Origin: an uncultured Clostridia bacterium | GTDB lineage: Bacteria; Bacillota; Clostridia; Oscillospirales; Oscillospiraceae | NCBI GenBank assembly: GCA_945635805.1 | Contig: CALZCW010000003.1 | Location: 1 to 16,641 of the forward strand | Direction: 5' to 3' | DNA: 16,641 nucleotides | Part shown: one piece after another, positions 8,801 through 15,358 of the stretch | Layout of the letters: each line of letters starts with the position of its first letter | Position numbering within the stretch: position 1 is the stretch's first letter | Made by a program: the position numbers and the translations under genes | Notes under the pieces: generated by a model | What the model saw: only the letters and a program-made list of their open reading frames with translations | The model's database searches: none | What the model was told of the DNA's origin: nothing

Positions 8801-11800
8801 GCAGGAATGTCCTGCGGCCAGCTCCCGGCGCATATCCGCGATGACGGACGGCATGGACATGGAGGTCAAAACCTGGTTATAGAACCGCTGCATGGAACTG
8901 TAGAAATTGCCAAGGGCGCGCTGCCGCTCCGTGCTGTTGTTCTTGCCGCCGGTGATCTCCAAAGCGTTCAGGGCATTCGACATGGTGCTCTGCCAGGCAC
9001 GGCTCATGGTGTTGTAAATCTCCGTCTGCATGGGCGTCAGCGTGTGCTCCACGGTGTCATAGGTCACGCCATTGTAGCTGATGCTTCTCGCCACATACGA
9101 CCCCATGGCCTTCATGTCCCGGATCACAAGCTCCATCGCCGCAAGGCCGGAGGAACCGATCTTGGAGATGAAGTCCTTGGCATCGGTAAACGCCGTACCG
9201 GCGCCCCAAAGCCCGATGCGCTCCGCATAGGCCAGGTTGTCCACCTCCGTGGCCGCCGTCGCGGATACATAGAGGATTCTCGCGTTGGGAAGCCGCCGCT
9301 GCAGCTCGACGCCGGCTTTGGCCGTCAGGGAGCCGCTGGATTTTCCAAACTTCCCCTTCTTTCCATACAGGTTCCCCATAAAGTGGGCCTCGTCAAAGGC
9401 AATGACGCCGTCAAAGTCCTCTCCGAGCCAATCCACGATCTGATCCAGGCGGCTGCCGCCCTTCTCGGCTTTGAGCTTGCCGTAGGAAGTAAACAGGATG
9501 CCTTCGTCGATGGTGATGCGGTCCTTTGGCTTGAATTTGCTGTGGTTCACAACCTCGTCCCTGCTGCGGCCCGTGGTCGCCGTCCAGTCGCGGACGGCGT
9601 CGCCGTAGAGGTCGTCGTTTTTGGAGATCCAGACGGCCTTTTTCCGCCCCTGCATGAAGTTGTCCAGGATGATGCCGGCAATCTGACGGCCCTTGCCGAC
9701 GCCGGTGCCGTCGCCGATGAAAAATCCCTTTCTTCTCCCGTCCGGAAGCATCTGGGCGTGGGCCTGTCCGGCGTAGGTCACGGTCACGAGCTGGGCGTCG
9801 GAGAGATTCTGCTTCACCACGTCGTCGGGGAGCTTTGGCCGGTAGGTGGCCTCCGGCATGGAGACCGCCGCCATGGCCGCGCTTTCCACCAGCATGGCCG
9901 GGTGGCGTTTTCCGCCTTTCAGCGGGATCTCCGGGGCCACAAAGGCCGCATAGACGCCGTCATCCCCGGCAGCCTCCTGTTCGCTCAGTCGTGGTAGTGG
10001 TAGCTCGGGCTGATGTCGATCAGATGCACCTGACTGAGAAACGACATTGCCGCTTCCAGAATCTCCGCGTCCAGCAGTTCCAGCTTCTCCTCCGTCCTGG
10101 CTTCCAGCCGCCGCAGGGCCAGCTTCCGGAACTCCTCCCTGGACGGACCGTCTCCCATTTCGTCCATTTCCCGCAGCGCCTTTTCGATTCGCGCCGGACT
10201 GGTCCCCGGCAGCGTCTCCAGCAGAACGGACACGGCTTCCAGTGTGTCCGCCCTCGGACTGTCGATCTCCTCGGTCAGATACGGATTGACGGAGATGGTC
10301 TCCGCCGCCTGCAGCACCAGTTTCTTCCAGATTTCTCCTGTCATTTCGGATTCCCTCCAATACATTCGGTAGTTCGGTCAGGTCGGTATAGCTGCCGGTG
10401 ATGGTTTCGCCGGTCTGCGGCCCTGTCTTGTCGATCACCACGAGCTGAACGCCCCAGGTGGTGCCGTACTTTTTGTAGTTGCTGCCGTCGATGGAAAGGT
10501 TGGCGCGGATGTTGAAGTTCCTGCGGAGCCGGTTCCAGTAGCGGGCATAGTCGGTGTTGTTCATGCCCTTGCCGAGAATGGCCACCAGGCGTCCGCCGGA
10601 GCGCAGACGGGAGAGGGCCTGATCCAGATGCCGTTCCGCATTGGAGGTCTTGTTGTTTCCGGTTCTTCCCGCCGTCGCGGAGAAGGGCGGATTCATCAGC
10701 ACCACGCCGGGGGAAATCTCCTCCGGCAGGATATTGTCGATCTGCTCCGCATTTTCGTGGAACAGGTGGTCAAAGCCCATGGAGCGCAGCACCTCGAGCC
10801 GCCGCTCCGAAAGCTCATTGACCGCGACCTCCGCGCCCCATGCCTTGGCGAATACGGCGAGGCCGCCGATCCCGGCGGACGGTTCCAGGACGGCGTCGTT
10901 CTGCCGGATGTTGGCCGCCCAGGCCGCCAGATAGGCGATATTCGGCGGCGTGGAAAACTGCTGGAATTCCTGCTGCTCCTGGGTGCGGACGCTCTGTGTC
11001 GGAAGCAGTTCCAGCAGACCTTCCAGATACTGCACCGTCTTGACTGCGTCAGCCGCGTTTCCGTTGAAGGTGTCCGCTGCGGCCTGGGAGAGCAGGAACT
11101 TGTTCACAGCCAGCTCCAGGGCGTCGTAGGCGTCCTTGCGGTTGTAGGCCCCCTCGGCCTGGGTGCCGCCAAAGGCCGCGTCTGCCAGGGCGTAAAGCTC
11201 CCGGGCGGTCAGTTTCCGGCGGGTGCGGTTCACGTTCCCGCCGTTGAGGTAGCCGGAAAGGATGCTGTCCGCCAGCTTTTCGGAGGGCGTTTTTCCCGCT
11301 GCTTCTGCCGGTTTCGCGGCATCTGTGGAAACCGGCTCCGCTTCTTCCACCGGCTCGGGAATGGGTTGCGCATCGGCGGCGGTCTGTCCTTCCGCCTCGT
11401 ATGCCGCGTGAAGCAACTCCACGATAGCGGAACGGTCTCCATACCCGTACCAAACGCCTTTTTTCCCATTCCAGCGGAACTTGTTGGCCTTGAGCGCATC
11501 ACGAACCTGCCAAGAAGGCTTCCCGCCGAAGGTAATCTCCAGAGAACCATGTTCCGGATTGTCCGTAATGGTAAATCCGTAAGGGTCGGTCTCGGTGACG
11601 GGCTCCTGCTTCCCGGCCAGTTTTTCAACGTCTGCCATTACCCTTTCCACAAAGGGAGAAGGCTTATCCGCTCTTTCTTCCAGTGCTTTTCTGATTTCTT
11701 CCGGGTTGATATCCGAAAAGTCGTCTTCTTCCGCTGCTTTCTCCGACTTGGCTTCCTCCGTTGCCACAGTCTTCTGGTAGTTCTCCACGGCCTGCACCGC

Positions 11801-14800
11801 CGCGCGGTCAAAGAGCTGCACAACGCTGCCGAGATACTTCACGGTATCGCCAACCTGTTCTTTCAGAGCATTGGCCTCTCTGGATCGGTTGTGGCCGATG
11901 GATGCAAAGTATGCGCGGAGATTCTTCACAAATTCCTTCAGTTTCTCATGAAGTTTTGTGAAAATGCTCCTATGGTTCTCTGCCAGCTCCTGCACAAAGG
12001 AGGAATCCGGGAGAATGTCCGTCATCGCCTCGGCAACGACCTCGCGGCTTGCCTGCTCATAGGTCATCTTGCCGCTGCTGTCCTGGGCCTGCTTTTCCTC
12101 GATCAGGTCGTGGACATTCTCGCCTCGTTCGGTGAGCGTGTCAAATACGACCTTTCTGAATTCATTGTACTGCACCGGGTTCCATTTTTCAATGAAGTGG
12201 GTGAATTCGTGGGCAAAGGTGCGGAGCATGGCATACTTGGAAACCTCCCCTGCGTCCTTTGCGTAGGCAAGGCCCGCATTCACGTCGATGTAGATCGTGT
12301 TCTCATCCCACAGGAATCTGCCCTGAGCGCCCTCAAATTCTCCTTCCGCATTGGCCTCGGACTTATAGAGCACAATGTCAATGCCCGTTGCCTCCGCCAC
12401 GGCGCTGAGATAGCGATACGCCTGTCCCTGGGGGTCGTTAAAGGTCTGCTTCAGATCGGCGATGGTCACGCCCTCACCGCGCACAGTGCCCTTTTTCCAT
12501 CCGGTTCTGCCGTTTGCCGCCCCGGTGTTTTTCTCCGCCTGGGATGCTGCGGCGGTGTCAGCGGCAGCCTGTCCGGCCTCGTAGGCAAGCTCCCGCTGGG
12601 TCTCCGTGAGATAGGCCGTGGCGGCGCTTTTCATGGCATAGCTGCGGTTCACGCCGCTTCTGCCCATCTCATAGGCGATCTCATAGGCCCGGTCGTAGGC
12701 AGCAACGTCCTGCCCTGGCTGATAGGTATGTACCATGGCCCCGGCCTGTGCGCCGTACTTTTTGGATGCATCCTCCAGCGTGACGGGGCTTTCCTGTTCC
12801 GCAGCGTCTGCGGCAGCCGCTTCCTCCGCCTGCGCAGCGGTTTCCCGCTGCGGAAGAACGGGTGCTGCGGCGTCCGGTTTTGCCTGTACGGCGGCCTCTG
12901 CTGGCTCCTCCGCCGGTTTTTCCGCCCGGACCTCGGGTTCTTCCGCCGCGTTTTCCGGGGCGCTGGGGCGCTGTGCAGCCTCCACCAGGCGGCTGTATTC
13001 CTCCGGATTCAGCCGATTCGTGCCGATCCGCTCCGCCCAGGAAGAGGAATATTCTCCGGAGCGAATCTTTTCCGGATCCAGCTCGTTTGCCACCCGCTGG
13101 CCGTACCGGCTGGAGGAGATCAGCTGCTGCTCTGCTCCGGAGAGTTCTTCCCCTGCCGCCTGCTTTGCCAGGGCCGCGCCGATGGCCCCGACGTCGCCGG
13201 TCTCCCCCAGCTCCGAAAGCCGGGCCGCAGCGGCGCTCTGCACGGCGGCACGGTATCCCTCCTGAATCGCCGTCTCATTCTGCCGGACGAGACGGTAGAT
13301 TTCGCGGTTGGAGACGCTGTCTCCGCCTTTCTCGCTGAGCTTGCGCTGGATGGAGGCCGCAAGGGGATTCTCCGGGTCCAGTTCCATCGCCTCATCCACA
13401 AGGGCCTGCACATTCCCCCGGTCGGCGTAGGGCTGCGTATAGGCCTGCAGCCGCTGGGTGTAATCGGCCAGCTCCGCCGCTCCGCCCATAGCCAGACCGG
13501 AGATCCCGCCGGCAAGAAAACTGCCCGCGTCCTCTTCCATTGCGCCGAAGATCACCTGTGTCAGTGCGTCTCCCGAAGCAGCGCCGGATTCCTTCAACCG
13601 GTCATACTGCGCTTTCAGATTGTCCGGATCTTTGACTGCGATATCGACAATCCGGTTGAGCCAGTTGGATGCGACTTCCTCGCTTCCCTCTGCAATAAAA
13701 GCCTTTTCAAGCCTCTTTGCCACTCCGAGCGGGTCGCCGAGGAACGCTTCGATGGAATACTTCTCGGTGATGGCCTCGACCAGACTTCGGATGATGCCGA
13801 TTGCAACGGCTTCGCTGTCGCTGCGTCCCTTCGCCTTCTCCTGCATGATCGTGTCGGGGAGCATCTCTGCGCCCATCAGTCCGGAGACGAGATTCGAGGT
13901 AATGGACGACGTCTGCCCAGCGGTAAATCCGCCGACTGCGGCCCCCGCCGCTCCGGTAATCACGCCGGAAATCACCATGTTGAGCGCGCTGTCCAGAGCG
14001 GAGACGATCGTGCTGTAAATATAGGTGTCGGCGTCCTTCCCGAAGATCGTGGCGTCTCCTGTCCAGTTGGTGACCTCGGGGGCGGTCTGCCTGATGGCAT
14101 TCTGCGCATGGACGACCTGATGCAGGGTGTCATTTGTGTTGACATCTACACCGAATGACGCCCTTGCCACGCTCGCAAGACCGGCAGGAATTTTCAGCGG
14201 CGTCATGAGAACCGAAGTGACTGTCGCCAGATACGGATGCTCCTCGGTACGCTCTGCCCATTCAGCGGCAGTGTTCGCGCTTCTCGCCGCCTCCAACTGC
14301 GGCTTGATGAGCTCGTAATATGCCTCGGCGGCGTCCTCGCCCTTCACGCCAGCCAGATAATTAAAGGTGTTGCGCTGGGTTTCGCTCATGAACGCATCCG
14401 GGGAATCCGCGCCGCGATTGCCCTCCGGCTGCTGCTGCCGGGTCTGATTGGACGCCCAGCGGGTTTTATCGTTGACCAGCCGGTAGAGCTTTCCGGGATT
14501 CTGCGGGGCGGTGATCTCTCCGGTGTAAGCAGCGGCCTCCTGCTCGAGCATCGTGGTCTGCGCGTAATCGTGCAGCGCGTTGGCGGCGTCGATTTTGTCG
14601 TGCCACTGCTGGTTCAGCGCGTTGTACGCCTCGCGGGACTGATTGTCCGTCCAGTCATACTCCGTCTCGTCGAGCTTTTTCTGGTAGGCGTCGGCCTCCA
14701 TTCTGGCCCAGCGCATGAAGTTGGCGGGGTTTTCGGCGATTTGAGACTGCATCTCGGCGGCTTTGACCTGCGCCTGATACTGCTGAATCTGACTTCGTTT

Positions 14801-15358
14801 TTCCGCAGCACTTTTCAGTTGATCCCCGTACCCGGAAATAGCGCTTTTCAGTTCGTCGCGCTGCTTCAGGAGAGTCTGATACTCCGGATGATACGCTCCA
14901 GCGCGCTCGTCGTTCTCGATTTCATCAATCTGCTTCTGCACGCTGTCGAGAGACCGCTGGGTCTCCCGCTGTTTCTGCGCGTAGGCGTTTGCCTCCATCT
15001 GTGCCCAGCGGGACATCTGCTGGGGTCGTTCCTGCAAAGTGCTCTCCCACTCAAGGTCGGCCTGACTGCTCCGGTAGGGATGAATCCAATGATTCACCAC
15101 GGAATTCGCAATCCCAAGGGTGATATCCTGCGCCAGGTCAAGGGAACGCTGGTCTTTTCTTGCCTGGTTTATACGGTCAATCTCTTCGCTGCGCTGCCGT
15201 CTGGCTTCTTCGCTGCCCGCATCCATCTGCTGGCGCTGGGCGCGTCGCCGCTCCCAGGCATCCGCAACGGAGAGGGAAGCATCCCGGGCTTCCGATGTGC
15301 TTCCGGAATCCGCGCTTCCCATTTCCTGCCGCTTTTTCCGTCTTGTCTCCCAATCCAT
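2882..15358 (-). CDS. Giant phage polyvalent protein: virion segments + zincin peptidase + N6-adenine methyltransferase + Strawberry-notch-like helicase
   Basis: 4158 residues; ATG at 15358 with AGGGGG 8 nt upstream and overlapping the preceding TGA. Order: Arg/Gln-rich N terminus and coiled coil (1-300); phage domain with Gly/Ala-rich hydrophobic stretches (about 370-630); Ala/Glu/Pro linker (about 800-860); zincin with HEFTH 1050-1054 and possible third ligand E1110; small FRWNGKKGVWYGY module (about 1257-1320); methyltransferase (motif I EPSAGIGG 1492-1499, motif IV NPPF 1556-1559); odd linker 1672-1792; SF2 helicase (Walker A K1889, DEAH 1989-1992, motif V-like from F2346, QGFGRTNR from 2384, Sno-like C-terminal part near 2505); long helical virion-type region (about 2870-3750); tandem helical repeats (about 3837-4060); terminal GWAESTIGDSPWH. 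Known family: phage polyvalent proteins; P1 DarB also joins methyltransferase and helicase and is injected. Injection and anti-restriction activity here are inferred. All three catalytic motif sets look intact. Confidence 0.88.
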   Translation of the reverse strand: MDWETRRKKRQEMGSADSGSTSEARDASLSVADAWERRRAQRQQMDAGSEEARRQRSEEIDRINQARKDQRSLDLAQDITLGIANSVVNHWIHPYRSSQADLEWESTLQERPQQMSRWAQMEANAYAQKQRETQRSLDSVQKQIDEIENDERAGAYHPEYQTLLKQRDELKSAISGYGDQLKSAAEKRSQIQQYQAQVKAAEMQSQIAENPANFMRWARMEADAYQKKLDETEYDWTDNQSREAYNALNQQWHDKIDAANALHDYAQTTMLEQEAAAYTGEITAPQNPGKLYRLVNDKTRWASNQTRQQQPEGNRGADSPDAFMSETQRNTFNYLAGVKGEDAAEAYYELIKPQLEAARSANTAAEWAERTEEHPYLATVTSVLMTPLKIPAGLASVARASFGVDVNTNDTLHQVVHAQNAIRQTAPEVTNWTGDATIFGKDADTYIYSTIVSALDSALNMVISGVITGAAGAAVGGFTAGQTSSITSNLVSGLMGAEMLPDTIMQEKAKGRSDSEAVAIGIIRSLVEAITEKYSIEAFLGDPLGVAKRLEKAFIAEGSEEVASNWLNRIVDIAVKDPDNLKAQYDRLKESGAASGDALTQVIFGAMEEDAGSFLAGGISGLAMGGAAELADYTQRLQAYTQPYADRGNVQALVDEAMELDPENPLAASIQRKLSEKGGDSVSNREIYRLVRQNETAIQEGYRAAVQSAAAARLSELGETGDVGAIGAALAKQAAGEELSGAEQQLISSSRYGQRVANELDPEKIRSGEYSSSWAERIGTNRLNPEEYSRLVEAAQRPSAPENAAEEPEVRAEKPAEEPAEAAVQAKPDAAAPVLPQRETAAQAEEAAAADAAEQESPVTLEDASKKYGAQAGAMVHTYQPGQDVAAYDRAYEIAYEMGRSGVNRSYAMKSAATAYLTETQRELAYEAGQAAADTAAASQAEKNTGAANGRTGWKKGTVRGEGVTIADLKQTFNDPQGQAYRYLSAVAEATGIDIVLYKSEANAEGEFEGAQGRFLWDENTIYIDVNAGLAYAKDAGEVSKYAMLRTFAHEFTHFIEKWNPVQYNEFRKVVFDTLTERGENVHDLIEEKQAQDSSGKMTYEQASREVVAEAMTDILPDSSFVQELAENHRSIFTKLHEKLKEFVKNLRAYFASIGHNRSREANALKEQVGDTVKYLGSVVQLFDRAAVQAVENYQKTVATEEAKSEKAAEEDDFSDINPEEIRKALEERADKPSPFVERVMADVEKLAGKQEPVTETDPYGFTITDNPEHGSLEITFGGKPSWQVRDALKANKFRWNGKKGVWYGYGDRSAIVELLHAAYEAEGQTAADAQPIPEPVEEAEPVSTDAAKPAEAAGKTPSEKLADSILSGYLNGGNVNRTRRKLTARELYALADAAFGGTQAEGAYNRKDAYDALELAVNKFLLSQAAADTFNGNAADAVKTVQYLEGLLELLPTQSVRTQEQQEFQQFSTPPNIAYLAAWAANIRQNDAVLEPSAGIGGLAVFAKAWGAEVAVNELSERRLEVLRSMGFDHLFHENAEQIDNILPEEISPGVVLMNPPFSATAGRTGNNKTSNAERHLDQALSRLRSGGRLVAILGKGMNNTDYARYWNRLRRNFNIRANLSIDGSNYKKYGTTWGVQLVVIDKTGPQTGETITGSYTDLTELPNVLEGIRNDRRNLEETGAAGGGDHLRQSVSDRGDRQSEGGHTGSRVRSAGDAAGDQSGANRKGAAGNGRNGRRSVQGGVPEAGPAAAGSQDGGEAGTAGRGDSGSGNVVSQSGASDRHQPELPLPRLSEQEAAGDDGVYAAFVAPEIPLKGGKRHPAMLVESAAMAAVSMPEATYRPKLPDDVVKQNLSDAQLVTVTYAGQAHAQMLPDGRRKGFFIGDGTGVGKGRQIAGIILDNFMQGRKKAVWISKNDDLYGDAVRDWTATTGRSRDEVVNHSKFKPKDRITIDEGILFTSYGKLKAEKGGSRLDQIVDWLGEDFDGVIAFDEAHFMGNLYGKKGKFGKSSGSLTAKAGVELQRRLPNARILYVSATAATEVDNLAYAERIGLWGAGTAFTDAKDFISKIGSSGLAAMELVIRDMKAMGSYVARSISYNGVTYDTVEHTLTPMQTEIYNTMSRAWQSTMSNALNALEITGGKNNSTERQRALGNFYSSMQRFYNQVLTSMSMPSVIADMRRELAAGHSCVLQIVNTNEAQQNKQLAEAKAEGRSLDDLDLTPREALIGYLMNSFPTQMFEEYTDEDGNLRSRPVYDSSGKPVQSKEAIRKRDALIEEVNRMSIPDGPLEMLFDAFGTDAVAENTGRSRRVVPKKMPDGSISRVEERRTLNHRTADVQAFQDGKKRILVFSDAGGTGKSYHADLSEKNQQLRVHYVLQPGWVASNAVQGFGRTNRSNQALPPQYKLVTTNIKGQKRFTSTIARRLDQLGALTKGQRDTGSGMFGAKDNLETDLARDSLREFYRRLGKNQIEGVDGMKTLDRLGLRQKFTDEYGAFKLNDVVARDISTFLNRILALEVEEQNTVFDAFISIYEMELEAAIQSGTLDTGMENVRADRIEVVDDKVIRQDENTGASTHYIQAKTYTKPKVVTTVAEMAERRQGFIGVYRTESGAVRAVFRIADKTTEWGAVQKQFRLVGPNLGAKTSVWSENTLSSKAEAVEKADWQTEWDKEVAKVPEYNEDTLHMLTGALLPIWNSLPQEGNTRVKRLVANDGSTYLGRVIEKDRIDSVLRRFSLDRTREVFTAQQVMDKALQSGVRFQLENSRAEIFRSRVSGEWRLEITQQNAWYLTRSYPGIIQERIQYRDRYFIPVGEKGTALLEKLLSDNPVRNTVDGDAVQEQQRTNTLTDREVLAMAASEIPVDELTDAERNALRIFQERLSRLEALQKQRKELGQLYKEQQFGKDADREEAAKTLNRMHILDGQIQRASTDVLGVEEKTVLRRVLQKARTVVERQERQHGQEILKRWRDRRNNAAAIRKYRERIRKDVDDLTSWVLHPGNKDVVKHIPDALKGSVIPFLSSINFTSERSLRGGEATKADKEFLKRLNSLETALKQNRDVYGLYSGYNDLPADFMDTLHAFIKNVQEITGTGGEFVINRMTSEELKTLSGMVKALKTYIKQFNRFHVNAMYQHVYEAGDDTIQELSGMENAGPHTGKISNFVFWQQIRPAYAFERFGKGGMAIYDGLRRGQATLAFNTRTITEFTDKTYTAEEVRAWEKEIKKIKLGDDLVQMPVSAIMSFYELSKRPQALGHILGQGIRVATYVSGKQKISDIGHVITPEDVSAIIAALTPRQKEVADSLQKFMAGQGGTWGNYVSVKRFGEELFGEEHYFPIHSDGRHLQATADEHPSAASLYALLNMSFTKELTEKANNRIILYSIFDVFSNHMASMAQYNAFALPVLDALKWFNYQQRDLETREVLDSVRDQMDRVYGVPEESRPGSGRRGYAETFVINILKAFNGTEAQGVPTDATWLNELRRYNMAQVAYNFRVVVQQPLAITRAGLLVDYSSILKGMKLRPAAIRQNIAEMRRYSGIAAWKALGFYDVNISRGLTEIIKHKETVRDKVSEVGMWGAEQADTITWAAIWSACKEEVTKKQKLRPRDAGFYEAVTKLFEDVIYKTQVVDSVLTKNEYLRSKGVGARLIGSFMSEPTTTASMLIDVFDKYRADLQRGMTKTQAWKKNRSMIGRTAYVYAVSALILAAVQAAADALRDDDDYETFGEKWLEAFGGNLVDELMPLNKLPVLRDFYELGKEILSVWGVDTYGNAPRSVFMQWYDSLVKGVQILHDKIYGDDTNYTWYGGIYKLLQAVSGMTGLPMAAATREIITAWNTVIGSMAPSLKVQTYEPKPLANIRYAYEDGYLTAEEATAEMLAQDLVDSEDEAYFTIQGWEAGDGYSRFDAIFEAARNGGSIDAEMDELTAHGYTEKDVLSKVKGQIGTWYKEGEITKQQAEKLLGQYFDMDSDEITELVNKWSCVVVTGIEYDDIKQEYLDSNLTEQRAVEMRVRYGGDSKEDAAETVTKWKAEKETGIAYDDIKDALLDGDITEASARKMYVKYGGYSEEEAAEKVTVISFVGEHPDCEDISYAAIEDYTTYCEAAGVSASAFYDVWKYNSSTHADVDENGESISGSKKVKVLAYIDALPLTAAQKDSLYYAFGWAESTIGDSPWH
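3180..3855 (-). repeat. Tandem helical repeats at the C terminus of the giant protein
   Basis: The two clearest copies contain TGIxYDDIK, then an LT or IT acidic helix, then YGGxSxEEAAExVT. They repeat with a 49-residue (147-nt) period, visible in the DNA at 3431 and 3284. More divergent related units (DGYLTAEEATAEML, EGEITKQQAEKLL) precede them, giving about four or five units. The pattern suggests a helical spacer or protein-binding arm. Confidence 0.7.
7280..9960 (-). other. Strawberry-notch-like SF2 helicase/ATPase domain within the giant protein
   Basis: Conserved sequence resumes at GVYAAFVAPEIPLKGGKRHP. Motifs in order: GDGTGVGKG Walker A (K1889), FDEAHFMGN (D1989), VSATAATE motif III, FSDAGGTGKSYHAD motif V-like (from F2346), QGFGRTNRSNQ motif VI (from Q2384, arginine fingers R2388 and R2391). 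The later FLNRILALEVEEQNTVFDAF resembles the C-terminal helicase part of Strawberry-notch proteins. These motifs predict ATP-driven nucleic-acid remodelling, plausibly to protect or repair incoming phage DNA. Confidence 0.85.
9985..10344 (-). CDS. Nested small acidic helical protein in an alternative frame of the giant gene
   Basis: A complete 119-residue frame lies wholly inside the giant gene, on the same strand but in another frame. ATG at 10344 is preceded by GGAGG with a 9-nt spacer, and an in-frame TGA at 10380-10378 rules out a long N-terminal extension; it ends at a TGA at 9985. An ATG at 10365 is also in frame but would place the Shine-Dalgarno inside the gene. The product begins MTGEIWKKLVLQAAETI, is mostly helical with many Leu/Glu/Arg, is clearly acidic (about 24 Asp/Glu against 13 Lys/Arg), and ends DISPSYHYHD. 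Its codons (CTG, GAG, GCG, ATC, GTG) match neighbouring genes, whereas the giant frame here uses many GGA, CGA, TCC and GCT codons. I do not recognise the family. Alternatives are a domain of the giant protein disrupted by two compensating frameshifts, or a chance open frame. Confidence 0.6.
   Translation of the reverse strand: MTGEIWKKLVLQAAETISVNPYLTEEIDSPRADTLEAVSVLLETLPGTSPARIEKALREMDEMGDGPSREEFRKLALRRLEARTEEKLELLDAEILEAAMSFLSQVHLIDISPSYHYHD
10345..10358 (-). promoter_or_regulatory. Ribosome binding site inside the giant gene, for the nested frame
   Basis: GGAGGG begins at 10358 on the minus strand; counted from GGAGG, 9 nt separate it from the ATG at 10344. Because it sits in the middle of a long coding region, it is the main argument that translation can start independently here. 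Confidence 0.55.
10366..11160 (-). other. N6-adenine-type DNA methyltransferase domain within the giant protein
   Basis: In order: a QQFSTPP motif X-like segment (F1468), SAM-binding motif I LEPSAGIGGLAVFAKAWG (E1492), and catalytic motif IV VVLMNPPFSA (N1556-F1559), followed by AILGKGMNN and a Rossmann-like tail ending near LPNVLEGIRNDR. Motif order X-I-IV fits the gamma type of amino-methyltransferases. No separate target-recognition domain is obvious, so specificity may be low or come from the fused helicase part. Confidence 0.82.
12000..12260 (-). other. Zincin-like metallopeptidase domain within the giant protein
   Basis: The HExxH motif (AHEFTHFIEKW, His1050 and His1054) supplies two zinc ligands and the catalytic glutamate. 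About 55 residues later, VVAEAMTDIL places E1110 where gluzincins carry the third ligand. This resembles the zincin (MPTase) domain known from polyvalent proteins of phages and conjugative elements. It could process the giant protein itself after delivery, or cut a host protein; the sequence does not decide. Confidence 0.75.
14630..15356 (-). repeat. Two duplicated short motifs in the N terminus of the giant protein
   Basis: WExRRxxRQxM occurs at residues 3-13 and again at 35-45, 32 residues apart. Further on, MxRWAxMEAxAY occurs at residues 115-126 and 215-226, about 100 residues apart, each followed by a Gln/Lys-rich coiled-coil-like stretch. These look like old internal duplications in a structural N-terminal region. 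Confidence 0.65.

Noticed and set aside
4712..9997. Several long plus-strand frames (about 400-700 codons) opposite the helicase and C-terminal region
   Set aside because: They are shadows of the minus-strand coding frame, with no credible start context and no domain pattern.
10628..14158. A long plus-strand open frame of over 1100 codons opposite the giant gene
   Set aside because: Its translation has no recognisable domain and odd composition. It follows from the strong codon bias of the minus-strand gene, whose motifs (HEFTH, NPPF) lie in the same DNA.
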